From contig CAZYWZ010000008.1 of the NCBI GenBank assembly GCA_964651705.1, positions 1-64,000 of the forward strand: DNA of 64,000 bases, in the 5' to 3' direction. The notes below the pieces were generated by a model. The model worked only from the letters and a program-made list of their open reading frames with translations. It had not been told where the DNA came from and did no database searches. The stretch is from JADLBR01 sp964651705. Lineage in GTDB: Bacteria; Verrucomicrobiota; Verrucomicrobiia; JADLBR01. The first letter of the stretch is position 1; each line of letters begins with the position of its first letter. Both the position numbers and the translations under genes were made by a program. This document shows positions 8,543-16,733 of this stretch, one piece after another.

Positions 8543-9073
8543 ATGTCGGCTGAGCGTGGCGCGTCTGGCGAACATCGGGTGATGGACGCCGCGGCGATCG
8601 AGGCGGCGCTGGAACGCATGGCGGGGGAGATCGCGGGGCGCAATCCGGACCTGGGGGCCGTGATGCTGCTGGGGATCCAGAAGGGCGGGGTGCCGCTCGC
8701 GCGCCGGATCGCGGCGAAGATCGAGGCCGCGTCCGGGGCGCCGGTCCGCTGCGGGACGCTGGACGTGTCCTTTCACCGGGACGATCTGGGCAGCCGCCTG
8801 CCGACGCCGGAGGCCACGGATCTGCCCGCGAGCATATCGGGGGCGACGGTCGTGCTGGTCGATAGCGTCCTGTATTCTGGAAGGACGGTGCGCGCGGCAT
8901 TCGACGCGCTGCACCACTATGGGCGGCCGGAGAGGATCCAGCTGGCGGTCTTGGTGGACCGCGGGCACCGGGAGTTGCCGATATCGCCCGATTTCGTTGG
9001 GGCCGTGATCCGGACGGAGAAGGGCCAGCGCGTGCGCGTCAGGGAGGACTACGTGATGGTGGTGGGGCCATGA
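8543..9073 (+). CDS. pyrR: Pyrimidine operon regulator PyrR / uracil phosphoribosyltransferase-like
   Basis: A 176-residue PyrR family member. The family binds pyr mRNA to cause attenuation and often has uracil phosphoribosyltransferase activity. Seen: LLGIQKGGVPLARRI (42-56), RDDLG (79-83), the PRPP loop VVLVDSVLYSGRT (103-115) and LVDRGHRELPI (138-147). The loop normally reads VDDVLYTGRT; here the second acidic residue is Ser108, which may weaken catalysis while leaving RNA binding. The first gene of pyrRBC, it overlaps pyrB by ATGA. Only 47 bases separate it from the previous gene, so there is little room for a classical leader terminator. Confidence 0.92.
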   Translation: MSAERGASGEHRVMDAAAIEAALERMAGEIAGRNPDLGAVMLLGIQKGGVPLARRIAAKIEAASGAPVRCGTLDVSFHRDDLGSRLPTPEATDLPASISGATVVLVDSVLYSGRTVRAAFDALHHYGRPERIQLAVLVDRGHRELPISPDFVGAVIRTEKGQRVRVREDYVMVVGP

Positions 9074-10023
9074 GCATCTGGAAACGCAAGGACCTGGTCT
9101 CGATCCAGCACCTGGATGCCGACGAGATCCGGGAGGTGCACGCCGCGGCGCGCACCTTCAAGGATGTCATCCGCCGCGAGATCAAGAAGGTGCCCGCGCT
9201 CCGGGGCAAGACCGTCGTCAATCTCTTCGTGGAGCCGAGCACGCGCACGCGGATCTCGTTCGAGCTGGCGGCGAAGCGGATGAGCGCGGACGTGGTGGCG
9301 GTGAACGCGGACACCAGCAGTTTCCGGAAGGGGGAGACGCTCAAGGACACCGTGCGGAACCTCGAGGCGCTGAAGGCGGATTTCGTGGTGCTGCGGCACA
9401 AGGCGGCCGGGGCGGCGCAGTTCATCGCGGAGCGGCTGGGCAGCTCGGTGATCAACGCGGGCGACGGCGCCCACGAGCACCCGACGCAGGCCCTGCTGGA
9501 CACGTTCACGATCCTGGAGAAGCGCGGCAACATCGAGGGCCTGCGCGTGCTCATCGCGGGGGACATCCTGTTCAGCCGCGTGGCGCGCTCGGACATCTGG
9601 GCGCTGACGAAGCTCGGGGCGAAGGTGGTGCTGTGCGGGCCGACGACGCTCTTGCCGGATGTGTTCCGGGACCTGGGGGTCGAGGTGTCGCACGATTTCG
9701 ACCGGGAGTTGCCGCGCGCGGACGTGATCTATCTGCTGCGGGTGCAGCACGAGCGCCAGCAGCACATGATGTTTCCCAGCATCGGGGAGTTCGTCTCCCT
9801 GTTTGGGCTCACGCCGGAGCGGATGGGGCGCTGCAAGCCGGACGCGCTGATCATGCACCCCGGGCCGATCAATCGCGGCGTGGAGATCACCAGCGAACTG
9901 GCCGACGGCCCGAACTCCGTGATACTCGAGCAAGTGACCAACGGACTGGCGGTGCGGATGGCGGTGCTGTACCTGCTCAACGGCGGGCAGGCGCCAGAGG
10001 GCGTGGTGGAGGAGGGCGCATGA
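9070..10023 (+). CDS. pyrB: Aspartate carbamoyltransferase catalytic subunit
   Basis: 317 residues. It condenses carbamoyl phosphate with aspartate in pyrimidine synthesis. Diagnostic segments: FVEPSTRTR (53-61) for carbamoyl phosphate, FRKGETLKDT, AHEHPTQALLD, GDILFSRVARSD and MHPGPINRGVEI. Length is typical for the catalytic chain, and no pyrI regulatory gene is next to it. ATGA overlaps at both ends with pyrR and pyrC indicate one translationally coupled operon. PyrR-type control is likely. Confidence 0.97.
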   Translation: MSIWKRKDLVSIQHLDADEIREVHAAARTFKDVIRREIKKVPALRGKTVVNLFVEPSTRTRISFELAAKRMSADVVAVNADTSSFRKGETLKDTVRNLEALKADFVVLRHKAAGAAQFIAERLGSSVINAGDGAHEHPTQALLDTFTILEKRGNIEGLRVLIAGDILFSRVARSDIWALTKLGAKVVLCGPTTLLPDVFRDLGVEVSHDFDRELPRADVIYLLRVQHERQQHMMFPSIGEFVSLFGLTPERMGRCKPDALIMHPGPINRGVEITSELADGPNSVILEQVTNGLAVRMAVLYLLNGGQAPEGVVEEGA

Positions 10024-11333
10024 GCGGGCCGCATCGGGCGCTGGGGGTTCTGCGGGTGCGCGGCGGGCGGGTCATCGATCCGGCCAACGGCATCGAGGCG
10101 GTCCGGGACGTGGTCGCCGTGGACGGCAAGATCGTGGACGGCGCGGAACTCGCGCACGCCCCCAACGACCAGGTGATCGACGCCCGCGGGCTGCTCGTGG
10201 TCCCGGGGCTGATCGACGCGCACGTGCACCTGCGCGAGCCGGGCAGGCCCGACAAGGAGGACATCGCCTCGGGGACGCGGGCCGCGGCGCGGGGCGGATT
10301 CACCTCGGTGGTGGCGATGCCGAACACCTCGCCGCCCGCCGATTCGGCGAGCGCGATCGCGTGGATGCGGCAGCGGGCCGAGGAGCGAGCGGTCGTCAAC
10401 GTCTTCCTGACGGGCTGCATCTCCCAGGGGCAGAAGGGCGAGTTGCTGGCGCCGATGGCCTCGCTCAAGAGGGCTGGCGTGGTGGCGGTCACCGATGACG
10501 GGCAGTGCGTGCAGAACGCGGAACTGATGCGCCGCGCTTTCGAGTACGCGGCTATGATCGGGTTGCCGATCCTGGACCACTGCCAGGATTTCAATCTCTC
10601 GGCCGGTGGCGCGATGAACGAGGGCTATTGGAGCACGTTGCTGGGCCTGCCCGGTTGGCCCGCGATCGCCGAGGAGATCATGATCTCTCGCGACGCGCTG
10701 CTGGCGGAGTTCACCGGGCATCACGTGCACTGCCAGCACGTGACCACGGCGGGGGGCGTGCGCATCATCCGGGAGGCCAAGCAGCGCGGGGTCCGGATCT
10801 CTGGCGAGGCGACGCCGCACCACCTGGCGCTGACCGACGCGGCGATCCAAGACTTCGACGCGAACTTCAAGATGAACCCGCCGCTGCGGACCGCGCGGGA
10901 CATCGAGGCCCTGGTCGAGGGACTGGAGGATGGGACCCTCGAGATCCTGGCGACGGATCACGCGCCGCACTGCTCTTACGAGAAAGAGGTGGAGTTCGAG
11001 GCTGCGCCTTTCGGGATCGTGGGGTTGGAGACCGCCGTCGGGGTCTGGCTCCAGACGCTGCACCACCACCACAAGCTTCCCCTGCCTAAGATCGTGAGGA
11101 AACTCGCGATCAACCCGGCCAAGATGCTCGGCCTCGCCGACAAGGGGCACCTCGGGCCCGGCGCCGATGCCGACATCACGCTGATCGACCCCGACATGGA
11201 ATGGGTCGTGGATCGGGCGCGATTTGCCAGCAAGTCGCACAACACCCCTTGGCATGGCGCGCACCTGAAGGGTCGCGCCGTGACCACGGTCGTCGGCGGC
11301 AGGGTCGTCTGGGATCTCGCCTCCGACGGGTGA
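10020..11333 (+). CDS. pyrC: Dihydroorotase (class I)
   Basis: 437 residues; cyclises carbamoyl aspartate to dihydroorotate. Seen: VPGLIDAHVHLREPG (61-75) with metal ligands His68 and His70, GGFTSVVAMPNTSP, LDHCQD, VHCQHVTTAGGV, TPHHL and ATDHAPH with the catalytic aspartate. This matches class I amidohydrolase-type dihydroorotases. The start overlaps the pyrB stop (ATGA). It ends the operon; the next 218 bases are repeat DNA before a convergent gene. Confidence 0.95.
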   Translation: MSGPHRALGVLRVRGGRVIDPANGIEAVRDVVAVDGKIVDGAELAHAPNDQVIDARGLLVVPGLIDAHVHLREPGRPDKEDIASGTRAAARGGFTSVVAMPNTSPPADSASAIAWMRQRAEERAVVNVFLTGCISQGQKGELLAPMASLKRAGVVAVTDDGQCVQNAELMRRAFEYAAMIGLPILDHCQDFNLSAGGAMNEGYWSTLLGLPGWPAIAEEIMISRDALLAEFTGHHVHCQHVTTAGGVRIIREAKQRGVRISGEATPHHLALTDAAIQDFDANFKMNPPLRTARDIEALVEGLEDGTLEILATDHAPHCSYEKEVEFEAAPFGIVGLETAVGVWLQTLHHHHKLPLPKIVRKLAINPAKMLGLADKGHLGPGADADITLIDPDMEWVVDRARFASKSHNTPWHGAHLKGRAVTTVVGGRVVWDLASDG

Positions 11334-11344
11334 GGGTCGCGCCG

Positions 11345-11480
11345 TATTTTCGAGCCAGATCCCGCGCAGCGGGGCACCGCCGGGGAGGAAGACGGCAGGC
11401 TGCGCCTTGGCGCACGCGGGCGTTCGATTCGGCAGCGTGCGCCAAGGCGCAGCCTACGTCGCGACCCAATTTTCAAGTCG
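11345..11480. repeat. Arm-core-arm repeat cassette with a CTGCGCCTTGGCGCACG core
   Basis: The left arm (CCAGATCCCGC...GGGGCACCGCCGGGG) is followed by a hairpin core at 11395-11457 with ends GCAGGCTGCGCC and GGCGCAGCCTAC. The right arm is CGACCCAATTTTCAAGTC. The same arms and core occur inverted at 59490-59622. The same arms with a different core occur at 13940-14099. Confidence 0.75.
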
Positions 11481-11513
11481 GTCTGCCGGACTTTGCCAAC
11501 ACCAATGAGCTCG

Positions 11514-11555
11514 CTAGCAGCCTGTCGGACTTTACCAAGTCCGACCGATTCCTAG
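11514..11555. repeat. CTGTCGGACTT-family palindrome bounded by CTAG, overlapping the comB stop
   Basis: CTAG ends bracket an imperfect hairpin (TGTCGGACTT paired with AAGTCCGACC). The right CTAG gives the TAG stop of the leftward comB gene. A degraded second copy appears just upstream at about 11478-11500. Confidence 0.65.
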
Positions 11556-12265
11556 CCGACGATCCGGCCGTCGCGGTCGACGGTGCCGAGGGTCGGCGTC
11601 GAATCGATGCGCGCGCAGAAGGCGACATCCTCGGCGAGGCCGAGTTCCTTGAGGCGGCGGCCGTTTCGGGTGCGGGCGAGGGCATTCTCGAGGGTGCCGA
11701 TGCGCGAGGACCAGAGGGAACGGATGGGGTGTTGCCAGCCGAGATGCGCGACGAGGGCGCCGGCGAAGAGGGCGTCCTCCATGGAGAAATCCTCGAAAGT
11801 GCCGGCGCAGGCGAGCACGACGCATTGGACGTCGGCGGCACGGGAGCGGATGCGGTCGACGACCGCGGAGAGGTTGAGGAAGCATCCGAGCAGGGTTTCG
11901 GCGGCGTCCGCGCAGGCGCGGACGGCGCGGGTGCCGTTGGTGGTGGTGTGGATGATGGTCCGTCCGGCGACGCGGGCGGGGGTGAACTCGCGCGGGGAGT
12001 TGCCGAGGTCGAAGCCCTCGGGGGGGAGGCCGTGGCGCTCGCCGCAGAGGAGGGCCGCGGGATGGGCGACGCGGAGGGCGCGGGCCTCGTCGAGTTCCGC
12101 GGCGGGGATGATGGCCGAGGCGCCATTGGCGAGCGCGGTGGTCAGGGTGCTGGTGGCGCGGAGCACGTCGATGGCGACGCAGAGCGAGTGGGAGAGGTCC
12201 TCCCTGGCGAGGTCGGCGACCTGGGTGGGGGTCCAGGCGACGCGGAGGCGGGGCGAAGATTCCAT
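11552..12265 (-). CDS. comB: Probable 2-phosphosulfolactate phosphatase
   Basis: 237 residues, ComB family. Characterised members remove phosphate from 2-phosphosulfolactate, a step toward coenzyme M in archaea. In bacteria it is often tied to sulfolactate metabolism. Family signatures seen: CVAIDVLRATSTLTTALANG, GERHGLPPEGFDLGNSPREF and IIHTTTNGTRAV. I took the start at MESSPRLRVAWTP because the upstream 20 in-frame residues are low-complexity. No other coenzyme M or sulfolactate gene is nearby, so the physiological substrate is uncertain. The stop codon is inside a repeat. Confidence 0.85.
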   Translation of the reverse strand: MESSPRLRVAWTPTQVADLAREDLSHSLCVAIDVLRATSTLTTALANGASAIIPAAELDEARALRVAHPAALLCGERHGLPPEGFDLGNSPREFTPARVAGRTIIHTTTNGTRAVRACADAAETLLGCFLNLSAVVDRIRSRAADVQCVVLACAGTFEDFSMEDALFAGALVAHLGWQHPIRSLWSSRIGTLENALARTRNGRRLKELGLAEDVAFCARIDSTPTLGTVDRDGRIVG

Positions 12266-12387
12266 CGGGTATCTCGGGTGGCGCTCTGGCGAGCGACCGG
12301 GCCGTGTTAGGCTGTCCGCGGACATGGCTCAAGCGCGAAACGTGCCATGGGATCGGAAAGCCATCGGGCGTTTTTGCCTTCTGGCGG

Positions 12388-12420
12388 CCTGCCGGGCCTG
12401 GTAGAGTCCGTCAGGTTGCT
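12388..12420. repeat. Degraded CTGTCGGACTT-family repeat
   Basis: GCCTGCCGGGCCTGGTAGAG and CCGTCAGGTTGCT echo the palindrome at 4961-4997 with several mismatches. It abuts the start codon of the DUF1080 gene, so it may form part of that gene's leader. Confidence 0.45.
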
Positions 12421-13761
12421 ATGAGGGCGCGAACATTCGGGTGCGGGATGGCCGGTGCGGCGGGGATGATGCTGCTGGCGGCGGGTGGGTTAGCCGCGGG
12501 CGATGGCTGGGAGCCGCTATTCAATGGGAGCGATCTATCCGGCTGGGTGCCGCTGGATGTCGCTCCGGGGACGTTTGTGGCGCGCGATGGGATGGTGGTG
12601 TGCACGGGGGTGCCCACGGGGCTGATGCGCACGGGGCGCATGTACGAGAATTTCGAATTGGAGATGGAGTGGCGGCACATGAAGGCGGGGGGCAACGCCG
12701 GGCTGTTCCTGTACGCCGATCCGCTGCCGCGGGTCGGTTCCCCGTTCGCCCGCGGCATCGAGGTGCAGATCCTGGATCTGGGATTCGATCGCCCGGGCAA
12801 GAACGAGTGGTACACGACCCACGGTGATGTCTTCGCCGTCGGCGGGGCGCGGATGACCCCCACGGGCAGGATATCCAAGACCGGCCAACGCAGTTTTCCG
12901 ACGGAGGAACGGACGCGGCCCTCGCCCGAGTGGAACCACTACCGCGTCGTGGCGACCAACGGCATCATCCGCCTCAGCGTGAATGGCAAGGAGGTCTCCG
13001 TCGGCGTGGGCACCTCGCCGCGCAAGGGATACCTCTGCCTCGAATCGGAGGGCTCGGAATGGCACGCGCGCAACATCCGCATCCGGGAGTTGCCCACGAC
13101 GCGCCCGAATCCGGAGGAGATCGCCGAAGAGGCGCGGGGATTCATGATGCTCTACAACGGCGTGGACCTCCAGGGCTGGAGGCCGGACCCGGGCCACGTG
13201 GGCCACTGGCGACCGAAAGATTGGATCCTGGCCTACGATGGAAAGAGCGGGGCCGCGGACAAGAGCCTATGGACCGAGAGAGAGTTTGGGGATTTCGTGC
13301 TGGTGTGCGACTGGAGGTGGTCGCGCAAACCGAAACCGGCGATGCGCCCCGTGCTGTCGCCTTCCGGCGAACCGGAGAAGGGCGCCGATGGCAAGCCGCG
13401 GGAGATCGAGGTGCCCGACGCGGGAGACAGCGGGATCTATCTCCGCGGGAGCACCAAGGCGCAGGTCAACATCTGGTGCTGGCCGGTGGGGTCCGGCGAG
13501 GTCTACGGCTACCGCACCGACCCCGCGATGCCCGCCGAGGTCCGCGCCGCCGTCACCCCGAAAAAGATGGCGGACCAGCCCATCGGCAAGTGGAATCGCT
13601 TCGTGATCACGATGCGCGGGGAACGCCTGACAGTCGAACTCAACGGCGCGACCGTCATCGAGGACGCGCGGCTCCCCGGCGTCCCCGCCCGCGGCCCAAT
13701 CGCGCTCCAGCACCACGGCGATCCGATCGAATTCGCGAACCTCTTCGTGCGGGAGATGTGA
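12421..13761 (+). CDS. Secreted protein with two DUF1080 domains (3-keto-disaccharide hydrolase-like)
   Basis: 446 residues. The signal peptide covers about residues 1-26 (MAGAAGMMLLAAGGLAAG core). Two tandem DUF1080 / concanavalin-like domains follow. The first begins WEPLFNGSDLSGWV and carries GIEVQILD and EWNHYRVVATNGIIRLSVNG. The second begins MMLYNGVDLQGWRPD and carries SGIYLRGSTKAQVNIW, KWNRFVITMRGERLTVELNG and the typical ending GPIALQHHGDPIEFANLFVREM. Members of this family bind or hydrolyse (keto-)sugars and are abundant in polysaccharide-degrading Verrucomicrobiota and Planctomycetota. Tandem duplication is less common than single domains. It stands alone on its strand. Confidence 0.9.
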   Translation: MRARTFGCGMAGAAGMMLLAAGGLAAGDGWEPLFNGSDLSGWVPLDVAPGTFVARDGMVVCTGVPTGLMRTGRMYENFELEMEWRHMKAGGNAGLFLYADPLPRVGSPFARGIEVQILDLGFDRPGKNEWYTTHGDVFAVGGARMTPTGRISKTGQRSFPTEERTRPSPEWNHYRVVATNGIIRLSVNGKEVSVGVGTSPRKGYLCLESEGSEWHARNIRIRELPTTRPNPEEIAEEARGFMMLYNGVDLQGWRPDPGHVGHWRPKDWILAYDGKSGAADKSLWTEREFGDFVLVCDWRWSRKPKPAMRPVLSPSGEPEKGADGKPREIEVPDAGDSGIYLRGSTKAQVNIWCWPVGSGEVYGYRTDPAMPAEVRAAVTPKKMADQPIGKWNRFVITMRGERLTVELNGATVIEDARLPGVPARGPIALQHHGDPIEFANLFVREM

Positions 13762-13879
13762 CTTGCGAGCGGCGAAGCGGATCGCCGGAGGCGATTTGCC
13801 GAACATTCCGGCTTCGGCCGATTTCCTCTGGTCGAAGGGTCCGCCATGGCGGGAAGACCCCGGCCCCTCGCCGCAAGTC

Positions 13880-13922
13880 CCGGCGCCGGCGCGCGGGGGC
13901 GCCGCGCCATTCGGGGGGACCG
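13880..13922. repeat. GC-rich arm repeat, inverted copy
   Basis: GCGCGGGGGCGCCGCGCCATTC and its CGGGGGGAC end are the inverted form of the CTGAATGACGCGGCGCC family. It is part of the gene-free stretch 13762-14093. Confidence 0.6.
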
Positions 13923-13939
13923 CAGCCGCGCGCGGAATT

Positions 13940-14099
13940 CTCGAGCTAGATCCCGTGCCCCGCTGGCGGGGCACCACCGGGGGTGAAAATGTAGGGCGCG
14001 AAATCCCTTTCGCGCCACGGGCAACCGGCAGGGCCCTCGTGGCGCGGATGGGAATCCGCGCCCTACAGGCCGATCCCGTGGCCGATTTTCGAGTCAGCG
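13940..14099. repeat. Arm-core-arm repeat cassette with a GTAGGGCGCG core, overlapping the AsmA-like stop
   Basis: Left arm: CTAGATCCCGTGCCCCGC followed by its own hairpin and GGGGCACCACCGGGGG. Core hairpin at 13991-14066: ends GTAGGGCGCGAAATCC and GGAATCCGCGCCCTAC. The right arm contains GATTTTCGAGTCAGC, whose TCA is the complement of the TGA stop of the AsmA-like gene. The same core lies inverted at 28682-28758. Confidence 0.75.
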
Positions 14100-16502
14100 T
14101 TTGCGCGACCCGTCTTGCCGTGGATCGGTTTCCGCCGGTCTCGTCTCCCGTTTCCGGAACAGTCCGGGCAACCGATTGATGAGCGGGATGTTATCGATGA
14201 CGCCGCTGGCCGCGGAGCCGGCTAGGCCCGGCGCATCGATTTTGACGCGCGGGTTCCGGGTGTTGCCGGTGATGGAGAACGGGACCTGGATGATTCCGCG
14301 ATTCGCCTTGAGCCCCAGAGCGTACAGGGTGTTGCCGACGAAGCCGGGCGCGCCCGAGTTGACCACGAGCGTGCCCTTGAAATCGGTTGCGCCGTCGAAA
14401 CCGAGGGTGCCGCGGGCGGTGAAGTGGTCGCGCGATTGCGGCGCCGTCCGGATCGTCGTGAAGGTGGCGGTGCGGTTGGCGATGCGGTAGTCGGCCTCGA
14501 GCGAATCGAGGTTGAAGGAACCGAGGCCCGGCATCGCCAGCAGCGAAGCGAGGATGTTCAGGGACTTGATACCCCGGATGCGGGCCGGCCGGATGGCGAG
14601 GGAACCGGAGCCCTCGATGCGATCGGTCGCGCCCAGATCGCCGCCGCCCGAGAAGGTGAGGGTGGCCCGGCCCTCGAGCGATCCCGGATCGAGTCGGAAC
14701 GATTTGAGGATGCTGGGGGTGTCGAGTCCCGCGCCCTGTAAGGTCACCGCGAAAGGGCGGCGGCCGCCCGCGGCGGGTCGCTGTTCGAGGCGCGTGTTGA
14801 CGCGGCCATTCCAGATCGGGAGGTCCAATGCGATGAGTGCCCGGGCGAGGCCCTCGGGACCAGAAGCGAGGCTCGCCTCGATGCTTGCGGGGGTGCTGCG
14901 GCCCGCGCCGCGGAGCCTCGTGATGCGAAGCACGCCGTTGGTCACGGAGAGGCCGCCGGCCACCGCGCCGAAGCTGACGGATCGGATGTCCGGAAGATCG
15001 GCGGGCACGCCGAGGTCCTGGAGCAGGCGCTCCAGTGCCACCATCGACGAATCGATCGACGCGTTGCCGTCGCCGATGGCGCCCGGGGCGCGGAGATCTC
15101 CGGTGAACGCAATGTCGCCCGCCAGCCGACCCTGGAGATAGGTCTCGAGTTTGGGGGCGTTCCTCGCAGATGCGACGCGGATTTCGAACGGCGCGAGAAA
15201 TTCCCGCAGGTCCGCGCGCTGCAGGGCGATGCCTGCGGAGAACGGCATCCCCGCCGCATCGCCCCGGTACTGAAACGTCACATCGGCCATTCCCCCACAC
15301 AGGGGCAGAGCGCCGGCCAGATGCGCCTCGCCCTCTCCGGCGGGGCCAAAAGCGACGTGGCCCGATCCCGAGGCCGCCGTCCTCGTGGGCTCGGTCGCGA
15401 TGTCGGCGATCCGGAACCACCTGTTGCGGTACGCCAGGTTCGCCGTCGTGTCGCCAAATCGGATCGAGTCCCAGCCCCCGTACGTGGCCTTGATGCCGGT
15501 GTGTCTCAGGAGCTGGTTGGCCGCGAGCCGGGTGTCGCGGCAGACGAGGACGCCGGAAGCCGCGATCTTCTCGGGATTCTCTATGTCGCCCTCGCCGCGC
15601 ACCGTGGCGTCGGCCTCGTCAAACGTCAGATAGTCCGGGAGCGAGAAGAATCTCTTGAGATGGCGGCGCTGGACGTTGGTCACCTTGGCGGAAAAATGGA
15701 AGCCTTGCGCGCCACCCTTCTGCTCGGTGGAGATCTCTCCCCGCGCCGATGCGCCATCGATCATTGCCCGCACATCCGTCATCCGGGTGGCGCCGTTGGT
15801 GAGCGTCAGCGCCGCTTGGAAGTCCTCGATCGCGGTGCCGTTCTTCAAGACCACCCGTGCCGACGAAACGCGCGCGCTGGCGCCGGCGCGATATCCTCCC
15901 ATGTCAAAGTGGCCCTGCAATTCGACGCCCTCGGCGAGGAACGAGCGCGAGCCATCGGCCTCGGACAGCATGAGGGTGGCGTCGCTCATCGCATACCGAT
16001 CGATGGCGGCGAGCCACCGATCGCCCGGCCCATCCGGGGGCCGTTCCGCCATCGGGCCCGCGGCAGTGCCGGTCCTCGATCCGCCGGCGTCCACCCGCGC
16101 GAGCTTCTTCGGCAAGGCGAAGGAACCGTCCGCGCGGAGATGGAACGCGAATCTGGGCCCGGCGATCTGGACGATCGGGCAGTGGAGGCGCCGGTCCAGC
16201 AGACTCGTGGGGGATATGAGGACGTGGATGCTGGGGACCTCCAGCAGCGGGCGATCCGCGGGATCATCATCGAGGCGCACGGAGGCCCCCTCGATCTCGA
16301 TCCAGCCGGGCCACAGAAAGTCCAGGGATTCGATGCGCACGTCGGCGCCGATGGCCTCAGACAACCGCGCGGCGACCTCGCCCGCGAGCCGCGGGTCCGC
16401 CAGTTTCCGATCCAGCCAGAGCGCGACCCCCGCCGATGCGATCAGCGCGATCAGCACCAGCGCGACGAGGATCCGCGCCAGCCAACGGAAGGGCCGGGAC
16501 AT
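14094..16502 (-). CDS. AsmA-like inner-membrane-anchored envelope protein
   Basis: 802 residues. An N-terminal membrane anchor (ILVALVLIALIASAGVALWL, about 11-30) is followed by a long periplasmic region of beta-rich repeats. The N-terminal part (LADPRLAGEVAARLSEAIGADVRIESLDF) fits AsmA/DUF748-type domains. The C-terminal part (SLNILASLLAMPGLGSFNLD ... NTLYALGLKANRGIIQVPFSITGNTRNPRVKID) fits the AsmA-like C-terminal domain. Relatives form repeating beta-groove bridges implicated in lipid transport to the outer membrane. This one is a plausible phospholipid or LPS-related transporter, by inference. It is monocistronic, and its stop lies in a repeat arm. Confidence 0.85.
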   Translation of the reverse strand: MSRPFRWLARILVALVLIALIASAGVALWLDRKLADPRLAGEVAARLSEAIGADVRIESLDFLWPGWIEIEGASVRLDDDPADRPLLEVPSIHVLISPTSLLDRRLHCPIVQIAGPRFAFHLRADGSFALPKKLARVDAGGSRTGTAAGPMAERPPDGPGDRWLAAIDRYAMSDATLMLSEADGSRSFLAEGVELQGHFDMGGYRAGASARVSSARVVLKNGTAIEDFQAALTLTNGATRMTDVRAMIDGASARGEISTEQKGGAQGFHFSAKVTNVQRRHLKRFFSLPDYLTFDEADATVRGEGDIENPEKIAASGVLVCRDTRLAANQLLRHTGIKATYGGWDSIRFGDTTANLAYRNRWFRIADIATEPTRTAASGSGHVAFGPAGEGEAHLAGALPLCGGMADVTFQYRGDAAGMPFSAGIALQRADLREFLAPFEIRVASARNAPKLETYLQGRLAGDIAFTGDLRAPGAIGDGNASIDSSMVALERLLQDLGVPADLPDIRSVSFGAVAGGLSVTNGVLRITRLRGAGRSTPASIEASLASGPEGLARALIALDLPIWNGRVNTRLEQRPAAGGRRPFAVTLQGAGLDTPSILKSFRLDPGSLEGRATLTFSGGGDLGATDRIEGSGSLAIRPARIRGIKSLNILASLLAMPGLGSFNLDSLEADYRIANRTATFTTIRTAPQSRDHFTARGTLGFDGATDFKGTLVVNSGAPGFVGNTLYALGLKANRGIIQVPFSITGNTRNPRVKIDAPGLAGSAASGVIDNIPLINRLPGLFRKRETRPAETDPRQDGSRKR

Positions 16503-16623
16503 GATTGTTATCAGTCTAGCCGCTTTCGGATCGTTGTGGGACCGCTTTCTTTTGCGGCGCGATCCACCAGAGGTTCCGCCGCGACTGATGCGGTCCCCTC
16601 GGGCGCCGCGGTGTGCGCTTGCC

Positions 16624-16700
16624 GACAGATTCTCCAACAGGGTCCGATGTTCCCATCCGAAGCGGCGCTTCAACGCCGCACTCCAAAGGGGCCGTCGGAC
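16624..16700. repeat. Single-arm copy of the AGTGCGGCG/CGCCGCTTTGG element
   Basis: TTCTCCAACAGGGTCCGATG leads into CCGAAGCGGCGCTTCAACGC and CGCACTCCAAA. This matches one half (arm plus half spacer) of the composite at 22527-22648. The partner arm is missing. Confidence 0.6.
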
Positions 16701-16733
16701 CGGTGGTTCGCCGCAACGAGGCGAAGTTTCTGG

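Noticed and set aside
11552..12265. Coenzyme M biosynthesis
   Set aside because: ComB alone does not support the pathway; no comA, comC or comDE relatives are in the window.
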